Source: Impatiens glandulifera
Lineage: Eukaryota > Streptophyta > Magnoliopsida > Ericales > Balsaminaceae
Direction: 5' to 3'
Length of the DNA stretch: 64,000 nt
NCBI RefSeq assembly: GCF_907164915.1
Contig: NC_061868.1
Span: 50,653,689-50,717,688, forward strand
The notes under the pieces are model-generated. The model had not been told where the DNA came from. It ran no database searches and saw nothing but the letters and a program-made list of their open reading frames with translations. Position numbers and translations under genes: made by a program. Shown one piece after another: positions 1 to 12,326 of this stretch. Position 1 is the stretch's first letter; every line of letters starts with the position of its first letter.

Positions 1-336
1 AAATAAACATTTTAAATGAAAAATGATTTCTGCTGGAACTGATCATATCTCACTACTACCGCTACCGCTGAAGGAGGTGAGTGCAATGGTGATTCGCGCG
101 GTTCTGCGAGGTCTACGAAATCCTTCAGTTTCTTCTTATCGTTTAACTTGGTTGTGCAGATGCAGATCCGTAAGCATCCTCCTCCAATACACCTTTTATT
201 ACTGTTGTCAAACTCGTTATGTGCTCTGATCGTGGTTCCACGCCACGAGCTTGTAAACACGCGCATGTATAATTATAATTATATCCAGTTTGTTAAGATA
301 AATTCATTATCTAATCCGCACATTTCTCTTATGTGT

Positions 337-524
337 TTGATGAGTCTATTTTGAAGTGTTGACTGGACTTGCAATTGCTACTTGGATGTTCAAATATGTT
401 GATGAGTCTATTTTAAAGTGTTGACTGGACTTGCAATTGCTACTTTGGATGTTCAAATATGTTGATGAGTCTATTTTAAAGTGTTGACTGGACTTGCAAT
501 TGCTACTTTGGATGTTCACATATG
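337..524. repeat. Three tandem copies of a 62-63 bp unit
   Basis: Copies at 337-398, 399-461 and 462-524 are nearly identical (one inserted T and a few substitutions). They lie in intron 1 of ETFA. The unit begins TTGATGAGTCTATTTT. The near identity indicates recent local duplication. No coding or regulatory role is visible. Confidence 0.95.
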
Positions 525-2039
525 TTAATTAGTCTAGACTATCAAACTCAAATCAGAGTTAGTTGCACAAAACCGTGCGTTGCACCTGCTTCCTCGTTTC
601 ACACAGGCTGTATGCAACCTTGTATTCACCTTTTTAGGTTTTCTTTGTCTCCTTTTATTCTCCTAGTCGTTATATTTTTCCCACAAGTGCTTATGTTTTC
701 CCTAATTATCACATCTTTTTCACTTATGAAAGCTTTCAAATAATGGACTTGGACTTTCAAATATGTGCCACCTCTTATTATACTAGCATTTATCCCCTAC
801 TAATATTGTATTGTGCATGTTAAACATAGATTAGCACATTAGTTATAGCTGAACACGAAAGTGGTACTATTAAGGCTCAATCACTGAGTGCAATAGAGGC
901 TACCCGCTATTTGAGTGAAGACAATGTTGTTTCAGTTTAATTGCCGGAGCAGGTCCTTTACTTCAAGAAGCTGCGACCAATGCTGCGTTGTGCCATCCTT
1001 CTGTTCTGAGGTATGCCCATTCTTTTATACATAAATATTGAATACATGTATCTGCTGTTAGTTTATTGTTCCATGTACTTAATTTATGTGCAAATTCTAT
1101 GCATTTTTATAAACCTTGTTTAACTAACATGATTCAATATGCAATCAAAATTTTGTTAAACAATGCCTTTTTCTCAGATTTTCAATGAGTTGGCATGACA
1201 ATATAAGTCTTCAATGATTAACATAGAATTTAGTTGGCTGTTGGTATATCCTTGTCAGAGAGGAAATTAGTGTTATAAATGACCTAAACATAGGTTACCT
1301 ACATGGCTTATGAGACGTGTATGTTTGTTTTATAGGTATTAATCGCTGATTCAGATAAATTTACTTATCCTTTGGCAGAGCCATGGGCTAGATTGGTTAT
1401 CTGGTCCAGCAGAAAGGTAACTTCACCCATGTAGTTGCTTCTTCGAACTCTTTTGGGAAAAACATACTACCACGTGCAGCTGCCCTTCTGGATGTTTCTC
1501 CTGTTACTGATGTCACTGCAATTTCTGGATCTAATGAATTTATCAGGTATTTACATTTTTTTTCTCTCCTTGAAAATCATGCTATGGTGGGGCTTTACTG
1601 GTCAGGCGGAAAGTAATCACAGACAAACACCATATCCCTTAGTGATTAAAGAAATGAATATCAACTTCACCACTCTTGTCAGCAACTTGTTTGACTGTTT
1701 ATGATGTGGATGGAACAATTATGAAGATGCAATGAAATCACTATCTATCTGAAGTTATTTGAATTAAGGATTAATTCAAATTTTAGAATATTTTTATACA
1801 GCTGTTGTTTATATTATCTTTTGTAGTATACATCCATATACAAATACATTAAGTCCTTTTTTTTTTTCTCTCTTATCAACAGTCAATATCAATGTACTTC
1901 CTGTCTGATGTTCTTGTTCATTACTTCTATCTCTCATTTTTCCCTCCATACATTTCTCTGCCAATTATTGTGTGCTCTTCAGCTTGTATGTGATAAGGTC
2001 TTGGTAATGATCAAGCTGATTAGAGATAATTAGTATTTT

Positions 2040-2309
2040 CCCCTCCAAACTTCGTCCAATTTTTTTACCCTCAAACCCAACCTTGTTAGGTTTTGCTCCT
2101 CAACATTTGAAACATTTTTATTTACCCGGAACTAACTGACCTCCACGAACAGCGTCAGCCGGCTACCAACTGACCAAACTTGAGAAATTGACATCGTTAG
2201 CGATTGACCTTTAGTTAGAGGTTAATCAAAAGATTTACAAAGTTTAAAGGTAAATTCAATGTGGTTGGGTTTGAGGGGCAAAATCAAAATCGTAACAAAT
2301 TTGTGGGGG
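2040..2309. mobile_element. MITE-like element with about 45-bp imperfect terminal inverted repeats
   Basis: The left end (CCCCTCCAAACTTCG...CCTCAAACCCAACC) matches the reverse complement of the right end (CCCCCACAAATTTG...CCTCAAACCCAACC) over about 45 bases with mismatches. The strongest shared core is CCTCAAACCCAACC. The total is about 270 bp with no coding capacity. It lies in ETFA intron 3, about 190 bp upstream of the copia insertion. I could not fix a target duplication, so the superfamily is open. Confidence 0.55.
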
Positions 2310-2494
2310 TTACAAATCTCTTTCCATAAGCTTATTGACTATTTTATGGCTTTCTCTTATTGGGAAAAACAATGGGATGTAATATGCTCCTCATCTCACA
2401 TATATCATGAGCAGAGCTATAGTTACCCTGATGGTTCTTATAGTAAGAAAATGAGATGTGTGAACAGAGCATATAATGCTTTTATTGGGAGACT

Positions 2495-2719
2495 TGTTGG
2501 TTATTTTAAAGTAGAAAAGAGATGGAAGAAAACTTAATAATTTTCATTAAACTGAAATCATTTAAATACTACTAAATGACTAGATAGTGGAACTAAAAAA
2601 TAGGGAAATAAATGGACATGATCTACTAGAAACTCTCCTAGAAATCACCCACTAAACCACTAACTAAAACTGAATTACTAAAAAAAGGGAAAATAACAGA
2701 ATTCAAGCAAACTTCAACA
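2495..2719 (-). repeat. 3' LTR of the copia element in ETFA
   Basis: This is the left-hand LTR (3' on the element's minus strand). It begins TGTTGGTTATTTTAAAG and ends CTTCAACA. It shares almost its whole length with 6403-6629. The polypurine tract lies directly inside it, at about 2720-2730. Confidence 0.9.
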
Positions 2720-5700
2720 CTCCTCCTTGCTTGAGTTGCTGTAGATGCCAAGTTTCTCCCTTAGAAACTCGAACTCGTTCCTCGGTAAGGCCTTGGTGAA
2801 TATGTCTGCTAACTGAAGTTCAGTCTTGCAGTACTTCAGCTTAACAAATCCCTCTTTTTTGCACTTCCCTAAGAAAGAACAATTAGATGTTGAAATGTTT
2901 GGTCTTCCCATGAAAAACAGGAATGTTTGAGGTAGAAATTGCAGCTTGGTTGTCAACAAACACCTCTGTACAATCTTCTTGTCTCAAGCTCAGATCAATT
3001 AGCACTTTCCTCAGCCATAAAGCTTGATTTGCAGCAACAGTAGCAGTAATGAACTCTGTTTCTGCTGTGGATTGTGCAATTATCTCCTGTTTCTTACAGC
3101 ACCATGAGAACACTCCTGAACCAAAACTAAAACAATAGCCCAAAGTACTTCTCATACCATCAATAGATCCAGCCCAATCACTGTCTGAATAACTCTGCAA
3201 AGAACACTTCAGACCTGTACTGAACTTAATGTCAAAGTCTGGTGTTTATTTAAGAACCCTCTTAGCTGCTCTAAAATGAGTTTCAGTTGCACAGTTAGTA
3301 AATCTTGACAAAAGACTTACAGCATGCAGTATATCAGGTCTGGTTGCTATCAAGTACATGAGACAGCCAACCAACCTTCTATAGAGAGCCTCATCAACTT
3401 TATCAGTTTCATCATTTTTGCTCAGTTTCTCCTTATGACACATAGGAGTAGGCATATTTTTGCAATCCTCCATTTTGAACTTCTTTAAGATCTCATTGGC
3501 ATACTTTTTCTGGTAAATGAAGATCTCATCAATTTTCTGCATAATTTCCATCCCAAGGAAATATGCCATCTCTCCTAAATCTGTCATCTCAAAATAACTT
3601 TGCATATCCCTTTTAAACTCTTCAACAAGCTTAGCATTGTTTCCTGTTACTAACAGATCATCAACATATAAAGAGATGACAACAAAATTGATTTCATCAC
3701 CTTTAACATAAAGAGTTGCTTCACTTAGGCTTTTTCTGTAGCCCAACTCCATCAAATACTTATCAATTCTGCTATGCCAGACCCTTGGAGCCTGTTTCAG
3801 TCCATACAAGGCTTTCTTGAGCAAGTAGACTTCATCTTCATGCTCTTTCACAACAAACCTGCTCAACATAAATCTCCTCTTCAAGAACTCCATTAAAAGA
3901 TGAAGATTTAACATTAGCTGATATACTTTCCAGCCCTTTTGAGCAGCCAAAGCAAGTAACAATCTAATGGTATCTAATCTAGCTACAAGAACAAATGTTT
4001 CAGAAAAATCAACACCAAAAATCTGAGCATACCCTTTAACAACAAGCCTTGCTTTGTGTTTGTTAATGGAGTCATTTGCATTCACTTTGGTTCTGAACAC
4101 TCACTTCACTCCTATCATCTTTCTGTCCCTTGGCCTCTTTACAAGTTTCCAAGTCTGATTCTTCTCTATCATAGTGATTTCCTCTTTCATTGCAGCTCTC
4201 CATTTTGGATTCTTTTCAGCTTCCCAATAATCTGCAGGCTCAAGGACTGCCACATTGCAACTCTGGTAGATATCAGAGAGCAATCTTGTGCCCCTCACTG
4301 GTTCATCATCCACCAACTCTTCTTCATTCAGTTGAGGATATGGAGTTGGTTTCTACTTCTGCCCAATTCCAATTGTCATTCTTCACGAAGTGCACATCTC
4401 GACTTATCATAATCTTTCTGGTTTGAGGCTGAAAAATTCGATAAGCCTTTGAAACTGTGCTGTATCCCACAAAGATTCCAGCTTCAGCTTTTTTATCTAG
4501 CTTATCTCTCTTGATCTGTGGTATATATAAGAATAACACAAACACCCATCCCAGCTTCTTGAATTGTTCTGAGGTGTACTCCTTGCCATTATCAGACCTT
4601 AAGGCCTGAATCTTCCAGTCACTTTGAGTTTCTATCCACTTTTTGAATCTCAAAAACACACCAGCAACTTCAGACTTGAACTTGAGAAAACACACCAACA
4701 CATCCTTGTATAGTCATCAATGAAAACTATGTAATACTTACTACCATTCAGTGAAGGAGTTCTGTGAGGCCCAGCAAGGTCTGTGTGGATCAATTTTAGC
4801 CTCTTAGTTGCTCTCCAGGTTGCTGGCTTGAAAGGAAGTCTTGATTGCTTCCCTAATTGACAAGTCTTGCATTATGGCAAGTTAGCTTCTAATTGAGGCA
4901 GCCCCTTTACAAACTCTTACTTCTGCAAATTCAGTACTGCATTATGATGGAAATGGCCCAGCCTTTTATGTCAAACCTCAGCTTGAGATATTGTAGCTGA
5001 ATAGGCTGATTGCTCCTCCTTTAGTGAATCTAGTTCAAAGTTTTTCCTTTCATGCTGACTTTGAACACATTCACCCCATCTGCATCTTTGATTAGGCACT
5101 CCTTGCCCTCAAAGATTACCTTTAAACCTCTTTCGAGTAGCTGGCCAACACTTAATAAATTTTTATTGATGTTGGGCACAAATAACACATCTTTAATCAA
5201 CTTAGTATTTGAAGAACTGCCTACTGCCACAGTCCCTTTTCCCTTGACTGCAATGTACTCTCCATTGGCAATTTTAACTTTGGAGTTGAATGATGTGTCC
5301 GGTTCTTTGAAGAGGCCTTGATCAAATGTCATGTGGTTGGTGCAACCACTGTCCACAAGCCAGTTATTACTTGAGCTATTTGCTGCAAAACAAGTTGCCA
5401 CAAAGAGCTGCTCCTCCTGGTCTGCAACTTGAGCCACATTTCTTTGCTGAAGGTTCACTTGAGTCTCATCAGTCTGCTGCAGATTACTTTTGCAAATTTT
5501 CTGGTGATGCCCCATCATATGACACTTCTCACACGGCACATTTGGCCTCCTCCAACATCTAAAAGTGCATGACCTTTCTTCTCACAGTACTTACAAGGAG
5601 GAAAGTCTGGTTTAGAACTTCTACTTGTACTTGGAGAATTTGAACCTGCACTTTCCTTCTTGCTTTTCCAGTTCTTCTTCCATTTTTCACTTTGGCTTGA

Positions 5701-6371
5701 CTGCACTTTTGCTGGCAATGCTCCTTCTACAAACCCTTCATTCCTCATCAATCTTCTTTGTTCTTGTGCCTGAAAGGCACTCAAGATTTCTGCAAGACTG
5801 ACTTTTGACAGGTCTTTAGTGTTCTCTAATGAGGAAATGGTAGCCTCAAACCTTTCAGGAACAGTTACCAACACCTTTTGAACCAATCTGGAATCTAGAA
5901 ATTCAGTGCCAAGCAATCTTACCTTGTTGACAATTGTGAGTAATCTGTTAGAGTACTCTTTGATGGTCTTTGAATCCTTCATCTTCACCATCTCGAATTC
6001 CCTAATTAAATTAAAGACTTGCATCCCCATCTTTTCATTTCCTTCTAGACCTTAAATGCTGACTTTATGGTCATTATCCTGATGAAAATCTCAGATGACA
6101 CAGCAGCAAACAGAGTAGCCCTTGCCTTTGACTTCCTTGTACTCTTCTCCTTGCGAATCTTCATCTGTGCTAGTGTTGGGTTAGCTTGTAATTCTGGCAC
6201 TACATACTCCTCTTCAACAGCTTTCCAAAGATCATTTGCCTCCAGATGAGCCTCCATTCGAGCAGCCCAGACATGGTAATTGTTACCATTGAACACAGGT
6301 TGTGCTAATGATGTAAATGGTATATCTGAATCCATAGAAAAAAGGTAGATGTCGTGGTAGGTATCTCTCAC
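2714..6371 (-). pseudogene. Copia gag-pol polyprotein, multiply frameshifted
   Basis: Read on the minus strand, a Gag N-terminus of the UBN2 type starts near 6335 (MDSDIPFTSLAQPVF...). It runs to a damaged zinc-knuckle region and then a readable CX2CX4HX4C knuckle (CEKCHMMGHHQKIC). A protease with the DSG active site (NNWLVDSGCTNHMTFD) follows near 5350. Integrase fragments around 4700-4540 include SDNGKEYTSEQFK. Reverse transcriptase at 4100-3246 keeps the catalytic YVDD (SLYVDDLLVTG). RNase H at 3200-2880 keeps DSDWAG and QSTAETEF. The frame changes near 6045, 5520, 5030, 4320 and 3245, and the RT segment around 3900 reads in the wrong frame against the family. The polyprotein cannot be made. 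Confidence 0.88.
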
Positions 6372-6402
6372 TCACAGGTCCCTCAAAAAGCTGATACCAA
6401 TT

Positions 6403-6629
6403 TGTAGGTTATTTTAAAGTAGAAAAGAGATGGAAGGAAAACTTAATAATTTTCATTAAACTGAAATCATTTAAATACTACTAAATGACTAGATAGTGGA
6501 ACTAAAAAATAGGGAAATACATGGATATGATCTACTAGAAACTCTCCTAGAAACCACCTACTAAACCACTAACTAAAAATGAATTACTAAATATAAGGGA
6601 AAATAACAGAATTCAAGCAAACTTCAACA
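6403..6629 (-). repeat. 5' LTR of the copia element in ETFA
   Basis: This is the right-hand LTR, holding the element's promoter side. It begins TGTAGGTTATTTTAAAG and ends CTTCAACA. The tRNA-Met primer-binding site lies directly inside it. Confidence 0.9.
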
Positions 6630-8569
6630 GACTGTGCTAAATGTATTTTTTTTGAAAAAAAAGGTTCATCTTGTATTTTAAGAATTTAAATGGAGTATGA
6701 TTGCGAGGTGCGGTCATTTTTACAGTAATGAAAATAGATGAAAACACAATGACAAAGAAGAGTGTTAGATTCCTATCAAATCAAAGTAGTCCCATCTTCT
6801 GCAAACTACTTTTTATTATCGAGGTGAACCTGTTGAAAGAGAAGCCCTTGAGCCTCTCATCACCTTCTGTCCTTTGAAGTTGATATGTCCTTCTATTGCG
6901 TCCTTTCCAAATCGTCCACCAAAAGTTAAGGGGATAAATCTTACAATCTGGACTGATGACTCCGATCACCATCCAGTCTATTGTGCCCAAAAATTTGCAA
7001 CAGAGTGAGGCGTGACTCATTTAAAATTGAGGATAGTCTGAAGTAAGGATATGATGTTCATGTTGTTTTTTAAATGTTCCACTCTACCACTCTACCACCG
7101 AGCTAAATAAGCCTTCAAAAGGTGTTTATGTTATATAAATAAATGTATATATATATGATACTCGCATAAGGCTTTTTTTTTCATTGATAGAAGTCTTTAA
7201 GTTAGATTTCACTGAGCATGCCAGGATAATAGATCAATGTAATTTTGTGGATTTCTATGTATGAGTCCATCCAGGAAAAACTTTCAACACATATGATGGT
7301 AAAGCTATATTTGAAACATGTATTTATGGGACTGGGACATAATGGAAAAGAGTGGAGTTCATGCTTTCAAGTAGAAGTGTCCAAACCATTTAGACTTTTT
7401 AACATCAAAATGTATGCTTATTTTATTTGTTGGTATGCCAGGCCAATATATGCAGGAAATGCTCTGTCCACTGTACGATTCACTGGTTCTGGACCTTGCA
7501 TATTGACTATCAGATCTACATCGTTTCCGGTGTCTGAAATGTCACCTAATCCCAAGTCTTGTTCAGTGCCAATTTCCCAGGTCGATATATCAACCCTTGG
7601 CGAAGGTATGCTTATTTCGATGCATAAATAGTTCATATATTTTTTCCAGTTATTTAATGGATGTAACTGTGCTCACATTTTCTTGTTTACAAACTATTGT
7701 AACATTTGTCATAGCTTGTTATATATACAAGTTATTTTAACTTTCAAAAAATTACAGATGAAGACGGTAAATCCAGACATGTAAAACATACCTCTCAGAA
7801 TGCAGAGCGTCCCGATCTTGGAAATGCACGTGTTGTTGTGACTGGTGGTAGAGCATTGAAAAGCGCTGAGAACTTCAAAATGGTAGAAAAGCTTGCAGAG
7901 AAACTTGGTGCAGCAGGTCTTCATTCTTTTGTTGATTTACTCAAATTTCTCTTTAGATTGGTAACTAGCATCTTCCAAAAACTATCTTGAACTCATAGTT
8001 CTATGATTTGTTCATTTGATCTTTCATGTTGAAACTAGGGTCATCAATTTCTCTGAGGTGCTTCATTTGTATAGCTTCTTTGGTGATGAAACTGTCGTTG
8101 GTCGATACATTAATTTAATTATTTATCTTTGTACAGTTGGTGCAACACGGGCAGCTGTTGATGCAGGATTTGTATCGAATGACCTCCAGGTAAAGAAGCT
8201 GGACTAAAGTTGATCCCTTAAATTTGTTATGTAGGACTAATCATACTGATGGTGAATATCAACATATGGTCTCTAAGATTTATTTCTTACAACAAAAACC
8301 TCTGAAACTGCCTTAGCTTACTCTAGTGGATCTCTTCATATTATGCTTCAGGTTGGACAAACTGGTAAGATTGTTGCCCCTGAACTATATATGGCTTTTG
8401 GTGTATCTGGTGCCATTCAACATATAGCTGGTATGAGAGATTCAAAGATCATTGTTGCTGTAAATAGAGATGCTGATGCACCAATATTCCAGGTAAACTA
8501 CCATTATTGCTCTGAAATATTTTAGATGTGTGGGTGTTCAAGATGTCCATCTCTTTTTGTTTTGGTGTG

Positions 8570-8940
8570 TGGGGGGTGGGGTGGTGGAGTAAGTATATTT
8601 GAAATAACTTAAAATTCAACACTTGCTCAATGAATTGAATTGATTAATTTAATTATGTTGTTAAACTCGCTTAATTTATTGAGGGGGTGGGGTGGGATGG
8701 TGGAGTAAGTATATATTTGAAATAACTTAAAATTCAACACTTGCTCAATGAATTGAATGATCAATTTAATTATGTTGTTAAACTGGCTTAATTTATGGAT
8801 TAAGTGCTGTGGAATTTTTAGGGGTGGAGTAAGTATATTTGAATTAACTTAAAATTCAACACTTGCTCAATGAATTGAATGATTAATTTAACTATGTTGT
8901 TAAACTGACTTAATTTATCGATTAAGTGCTGTGGAATTTT
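8570..8940. repeat. Three tandem copies of a 120-125 bp unit in ETFA intron 7
   Basis: Each copy holds a G-rich start (GGTGGAGTAAGTATATTTGA), then ATTCAACACTTGCTCAATG, then GTTGTTAAACT. Copies begin near 8575, 8695 and 8820. Copies 2 and 3 share an extra tail ending in TTAAGTGCTGTGGAATTTT that copy 1 lacks. Confidence 0.9.
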
Positions 8941-9560
8941 TGAATGGAAAGAGAAAGAGATGCTTTTTGACATATTATTCTCATGATAGGTAATACCTCA
9001 AGATAAATCAGAATCCCTAAATTAAAATATCACAATAATCTATTCTAATTTCCTCAATTAAGGTAAATTAGAATGCCTAAAATATTTAAACAATATATAG
9101 AAATAAATTAGAGAATCAGATAAAATAAACCTAGGTTGACTATTTCCACAAGTGCTAACTGCTAAATGAAGTTAGCAATCATAGCCGTAGTATTTCTAAT
9201 CTGTTTAGTGAAACTTTGTCAATGCTGGACTTAGGACACTCAATTATCTTATAACTCCATTAAGATTATATATATATGATATGAGCAATAATGTATTTTG
9301 ACATCAACATTCACTAAACTTTTTAACAAAAAGTAGATGAAAATATTCACTATTTTTTTACTCAAGAGGTTATGAATTTTAGAATTTTATTTGAGTCCTT
9401 AAAGTGCTTGATAGAGGTTTAATTCCATTAACTATATATACCATGACAACACAAGATTTCATTTCTCAAACTGCATGTTGATTCTTGATTGCAGGTTGCA
9501 GATTATGGAGTAGTGGGCGATCTTTTTGAGGTCATACCTGAATTGCTAGAGAAACTCTGA

Positions 9561-11088
9561 GAAAATATGGATGTGGTAACATTTATACAACGCATATCTT
9601 CAAATTCTTATCCCTTTTGTTTTATTAGAAGACAAGTGTATTAGTTCTACAAAAGTTCTAGTGCCTGCAAACTTAGTAAGGGGGGGTTTGTTTGAATTAT
9701 GTATAATAGGTAATAGGTTTGATGGGTAGTCATCTGGTGGCTTATTTGAGTAGTTGCATGGTGCATTAGCAAATACTATTTGTATGTTTTTTCTATCTGG
9801 TAAAAATGGGTTAATTGACTTACAATTAACGTTGTTAAGTATAATGAATCTTCATAGAAGTTAGTTAGTTATATAAAATGATGAATTATAGAATCTGAAA
9901 AAATGTTGTAGTGAAACTTGAGGTTTTAGTCCTTGACCAAACAAATCGAAACTTAGAAAAGGAAAAAAAAATAAAAAAAAATAGCCTTGGTCTTACAACC
10001 AACCATCTCCACCAGGACTGGGCTCTCATAACTTAAGGCAGGCAGGTAATAGGGAAAATCAAAGTTGTTGGTGTTTAGTTGGTTAGAAAGGAAGGAAGGA
10101 AGGAAGGAAGGAGAATTCCTTGTATATGAAGACATAATTCTGCAATTTGACATGTCTCTAATAATAGTAATATTTATTCTTGGCATATTCAACCTGTAGC
10201 TGTGATGGTTATGTGTGTCCCTAGCTAGCTAGCTATGATCTCAACTAAAGTTTAGTAAAAATATGATTTTGACATTATTTAATTAGCCCAAACAGTTTCA
10301 CCAGATTTTCATATATTGCATATAATAATAATAATGTCTATGTATGGGTCTTGACTCTTGAGAATATTGTGATGACGATGCTAGCTAGCTCTCTTGTCTT
10401 GGAGAGTTACAGAAAGCTTTGCATGTCATTATTGAGTCTTTCATCAATTGATCATGATGGATGGATGGATGGACGGATCTCTTTGTTCATTATTTTGTAA
10501 CCAAATTTGTTATTATATATAAATATATATATGTTTCTATTAAATTCAGTTGGACACAAATGAAATCTTTGCTGCAATTAATTTTCTCAAACTTGTTTAT
10601 CATTGTCATTCTTTTCAATTTATTAATATATTTACTTTCTTCTCTAGGCTTGAGGTTAGAGGGATTGGCCGCCACACAATGGCCCCCATCCATTAGTAAC
10701 ATCCTACTATAAATCTTTGCAAGTTGAAAAAGAAAACAAAGAAAAAGAAAAAGGAAAAATGTAAATCAAATCTCAAAGTAGTGGGTAGACAATAATTACA
10801 TTCATATGTATAAGTTATAACTTGCAACTACCAAGGGGGGAGGGGAGGGGAGGCTACATTATTACAAATACAAAACAAGACCATCAATCAATCAAAGACC
10901 TGTTTATTTAGGAGATCAATGGGAGATGGATTAAATACAAATGAAGGTTTACATGTGTAAAATATGAGAATGAAAGACTTTAATTGCACAAGCTTCAGTA
11001 AGTAGACTGTTCTTCTTGTGGCTCACAGTATTTTTTACAAGTGTTTTTCCAAATTCAAATTCTCATTACTACATGGAATTATATATAT

Positions 11089-11160
<72 letters not shown>

Positions 11161-12326
11161 TAATGGCATGTGGGCAAACAAGAAGAGTACTATGATAAAA
11201 AATTAATGTGAAAAAATTAATAATTTGAAAGGTCATATAGCAAAAATAAATATATATTGCCTCCGTTGGTTGAAAAGGGTTATTTTATATATATATAGAG
11301 AGAGAAGGGGATGGATGCAATGCATGATGGTGGACGAATGAAGCACGCACGCACTCTCTCTCGAAGAATTTTGTCACTAACAGAATAGATTAATTTAATC
11401 TAATTAAATTGTCAAACAATGAAAGTTAATAATATTATTATAATGTCCTAACCAACCACTTTGATTATTATTATTATTTAATATTCACAATTTCCTTCCT
11501 TAACAGTTATTTTTCATGGACAATTCTGTTTTTATATATATACATATTATTATAAAAAAAAAAGATTTGTATTTACACATTTTGTACTCACTGCTCTATT
11601 AATTGTAATAAAATGATAATTTATGCCACGTGAATATTGTTATTACCAAAAATCTCCATGGTCACCTAATTTAATTGAGAAAACACGAATCTACATTATA
11701 ATATTTAATATTAATGATTTGGACGAAGAAATAAAAGAAAGGTAAAATTGTGCCGATGTGGGGTCCAATCCAATGTAGGGGAGAGAAGGAAGGGTGGGGA
11801 TGTTTTTAGAAAGAGAAACCCTGACTGGTTGGCTGGGCCCAAAAGAAAACTCTCTCTTTCTCTCTCCTTCCTTCCTTCCTGACTTTCCAAGGAGAGAAGG
11901 GTCGTCTTCTACTTCTTTATGCAAAAGGTGGTCTGATCACACCTCCCTTCACATTACCTTACCTTGGGTAGTTAGGCAGCTAAGAGTCTTCTTCTTCTTC
12001 TATTGAGAAAGAAAGATAAAGATCTTTTTCTTTCTTCTTCTTCACTCAATTCATTAAACCCCCCCGATCCATCCATCGCTTGCTTATTCGCATCCAATAA
12101 AAACTAAACTAAACCAAACCTGTTACAAACAAAAAAAAAAAACAAACTTCAAAAAGCTAACTTGGCTTGTAAACACACTTCTTAGGATCCAGTTTTCTAG
12201 TACTGGATCAGATCTCATTTCTCCTCCTCTTTACTTGTTTGTTCTTCCCCCCCTTCCTTCCTTCCTTCCTTCCTTCGCCTCCTCCTCCTCCTCTTCTTAG
12301 ACAACCAACCAACCAACCAACCAACT
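9561..12326. other. Intergenic stretch between ETFA and GPT
   Basis: I find no gene here. The stretch holds short tandem runs (GGAAGGAAGG near 10085, GGATGGATGGAT near 10456) and a long TA microsatellite at about 11078-11157. A strongly pyrimidine-rich stretch (12000-12300, with repeated CCTT and CTC) fits the promoter and 5' leader of GPT. ORFs in this region follow the low-complexity runs and look spurious. Confidence 0.7.
11078..11157. repeat. TA dinucleotide microsatellite
   Basis: An almost uninterrupted TA run of about 80 bases, with one interruption near 11100. Confidence 0.95.

Larger units (their letters stand above)
2495..6629 (-). mobile_element. Ty1/copia LTR retrotransposon in ETFA intron 3, decayed
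   Basis: Direct LTRs at 2495-2719 (225 bp) and 6403-6629 (227 bp) begin TG and end CA. The coding strand is minus, so the 5' LTR is the right-hand one. Next to it at 6391-6399 the minus strand reads TGGTATCAG, the usual initiator-Met tRNA primer site of plant copia elements. The purine tract AAGGAGGAG abuts the left LTR. GACT (or AGACT) flanks both sides as a 4-5 bp target duplication. The order gag, protease, integrase, reverse transcriptase, RNase H is that of Ty1/copia. By eye the LTRs differ at roughly ten positions, so insertion was fairly recent. The coding part is broken into several frames. Confidence 0.92.
86..9560 (+). pseudogene. ETFA: Electron transfer flavoprotein alpha subunit (ETFA), frameshifted in exons 2-3
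   Basis: Mitochondrial ETF-alpha binds FAD and passes electrons from matrix dehydrogenases to ETF-ubiquinone oxidoreductase. Exons read: 86-169 (Arg-rich presequence starting MVIRAVLRGLRNPSVSS), 830-1010, 1336-1546, 7442-7605, 7758-7916, 8137-8189, 8352-8492, 9495-9560. All junctions are GT-AG. The C-terminal FAD-binding half is intact: [57 protein letters not shown], ending LLEKL-stop. Exons 2 and 3 each lose reading frame. Single-base losses are inferred near 937 (giving an in-frame TAA), near 1003 (just before the exon 2 donor) and near 1402. Family-like protein continues in a shifted frame after each. Exons 4-8 contain no break. Either the gene is a recent pseudogene or these are base errors. 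Other genes in the window show no such breaks, which favours real decay, but splice sites and the start codon are preserved. The identity is secure; functionality is not. Confidence 0.75.

Noticed and set aside
12..266. Minus-strand ORF at the window start
   Set aside because: It is antisense to ETFA exon 1, has no recognisable domain and spans the exon-intron junction.
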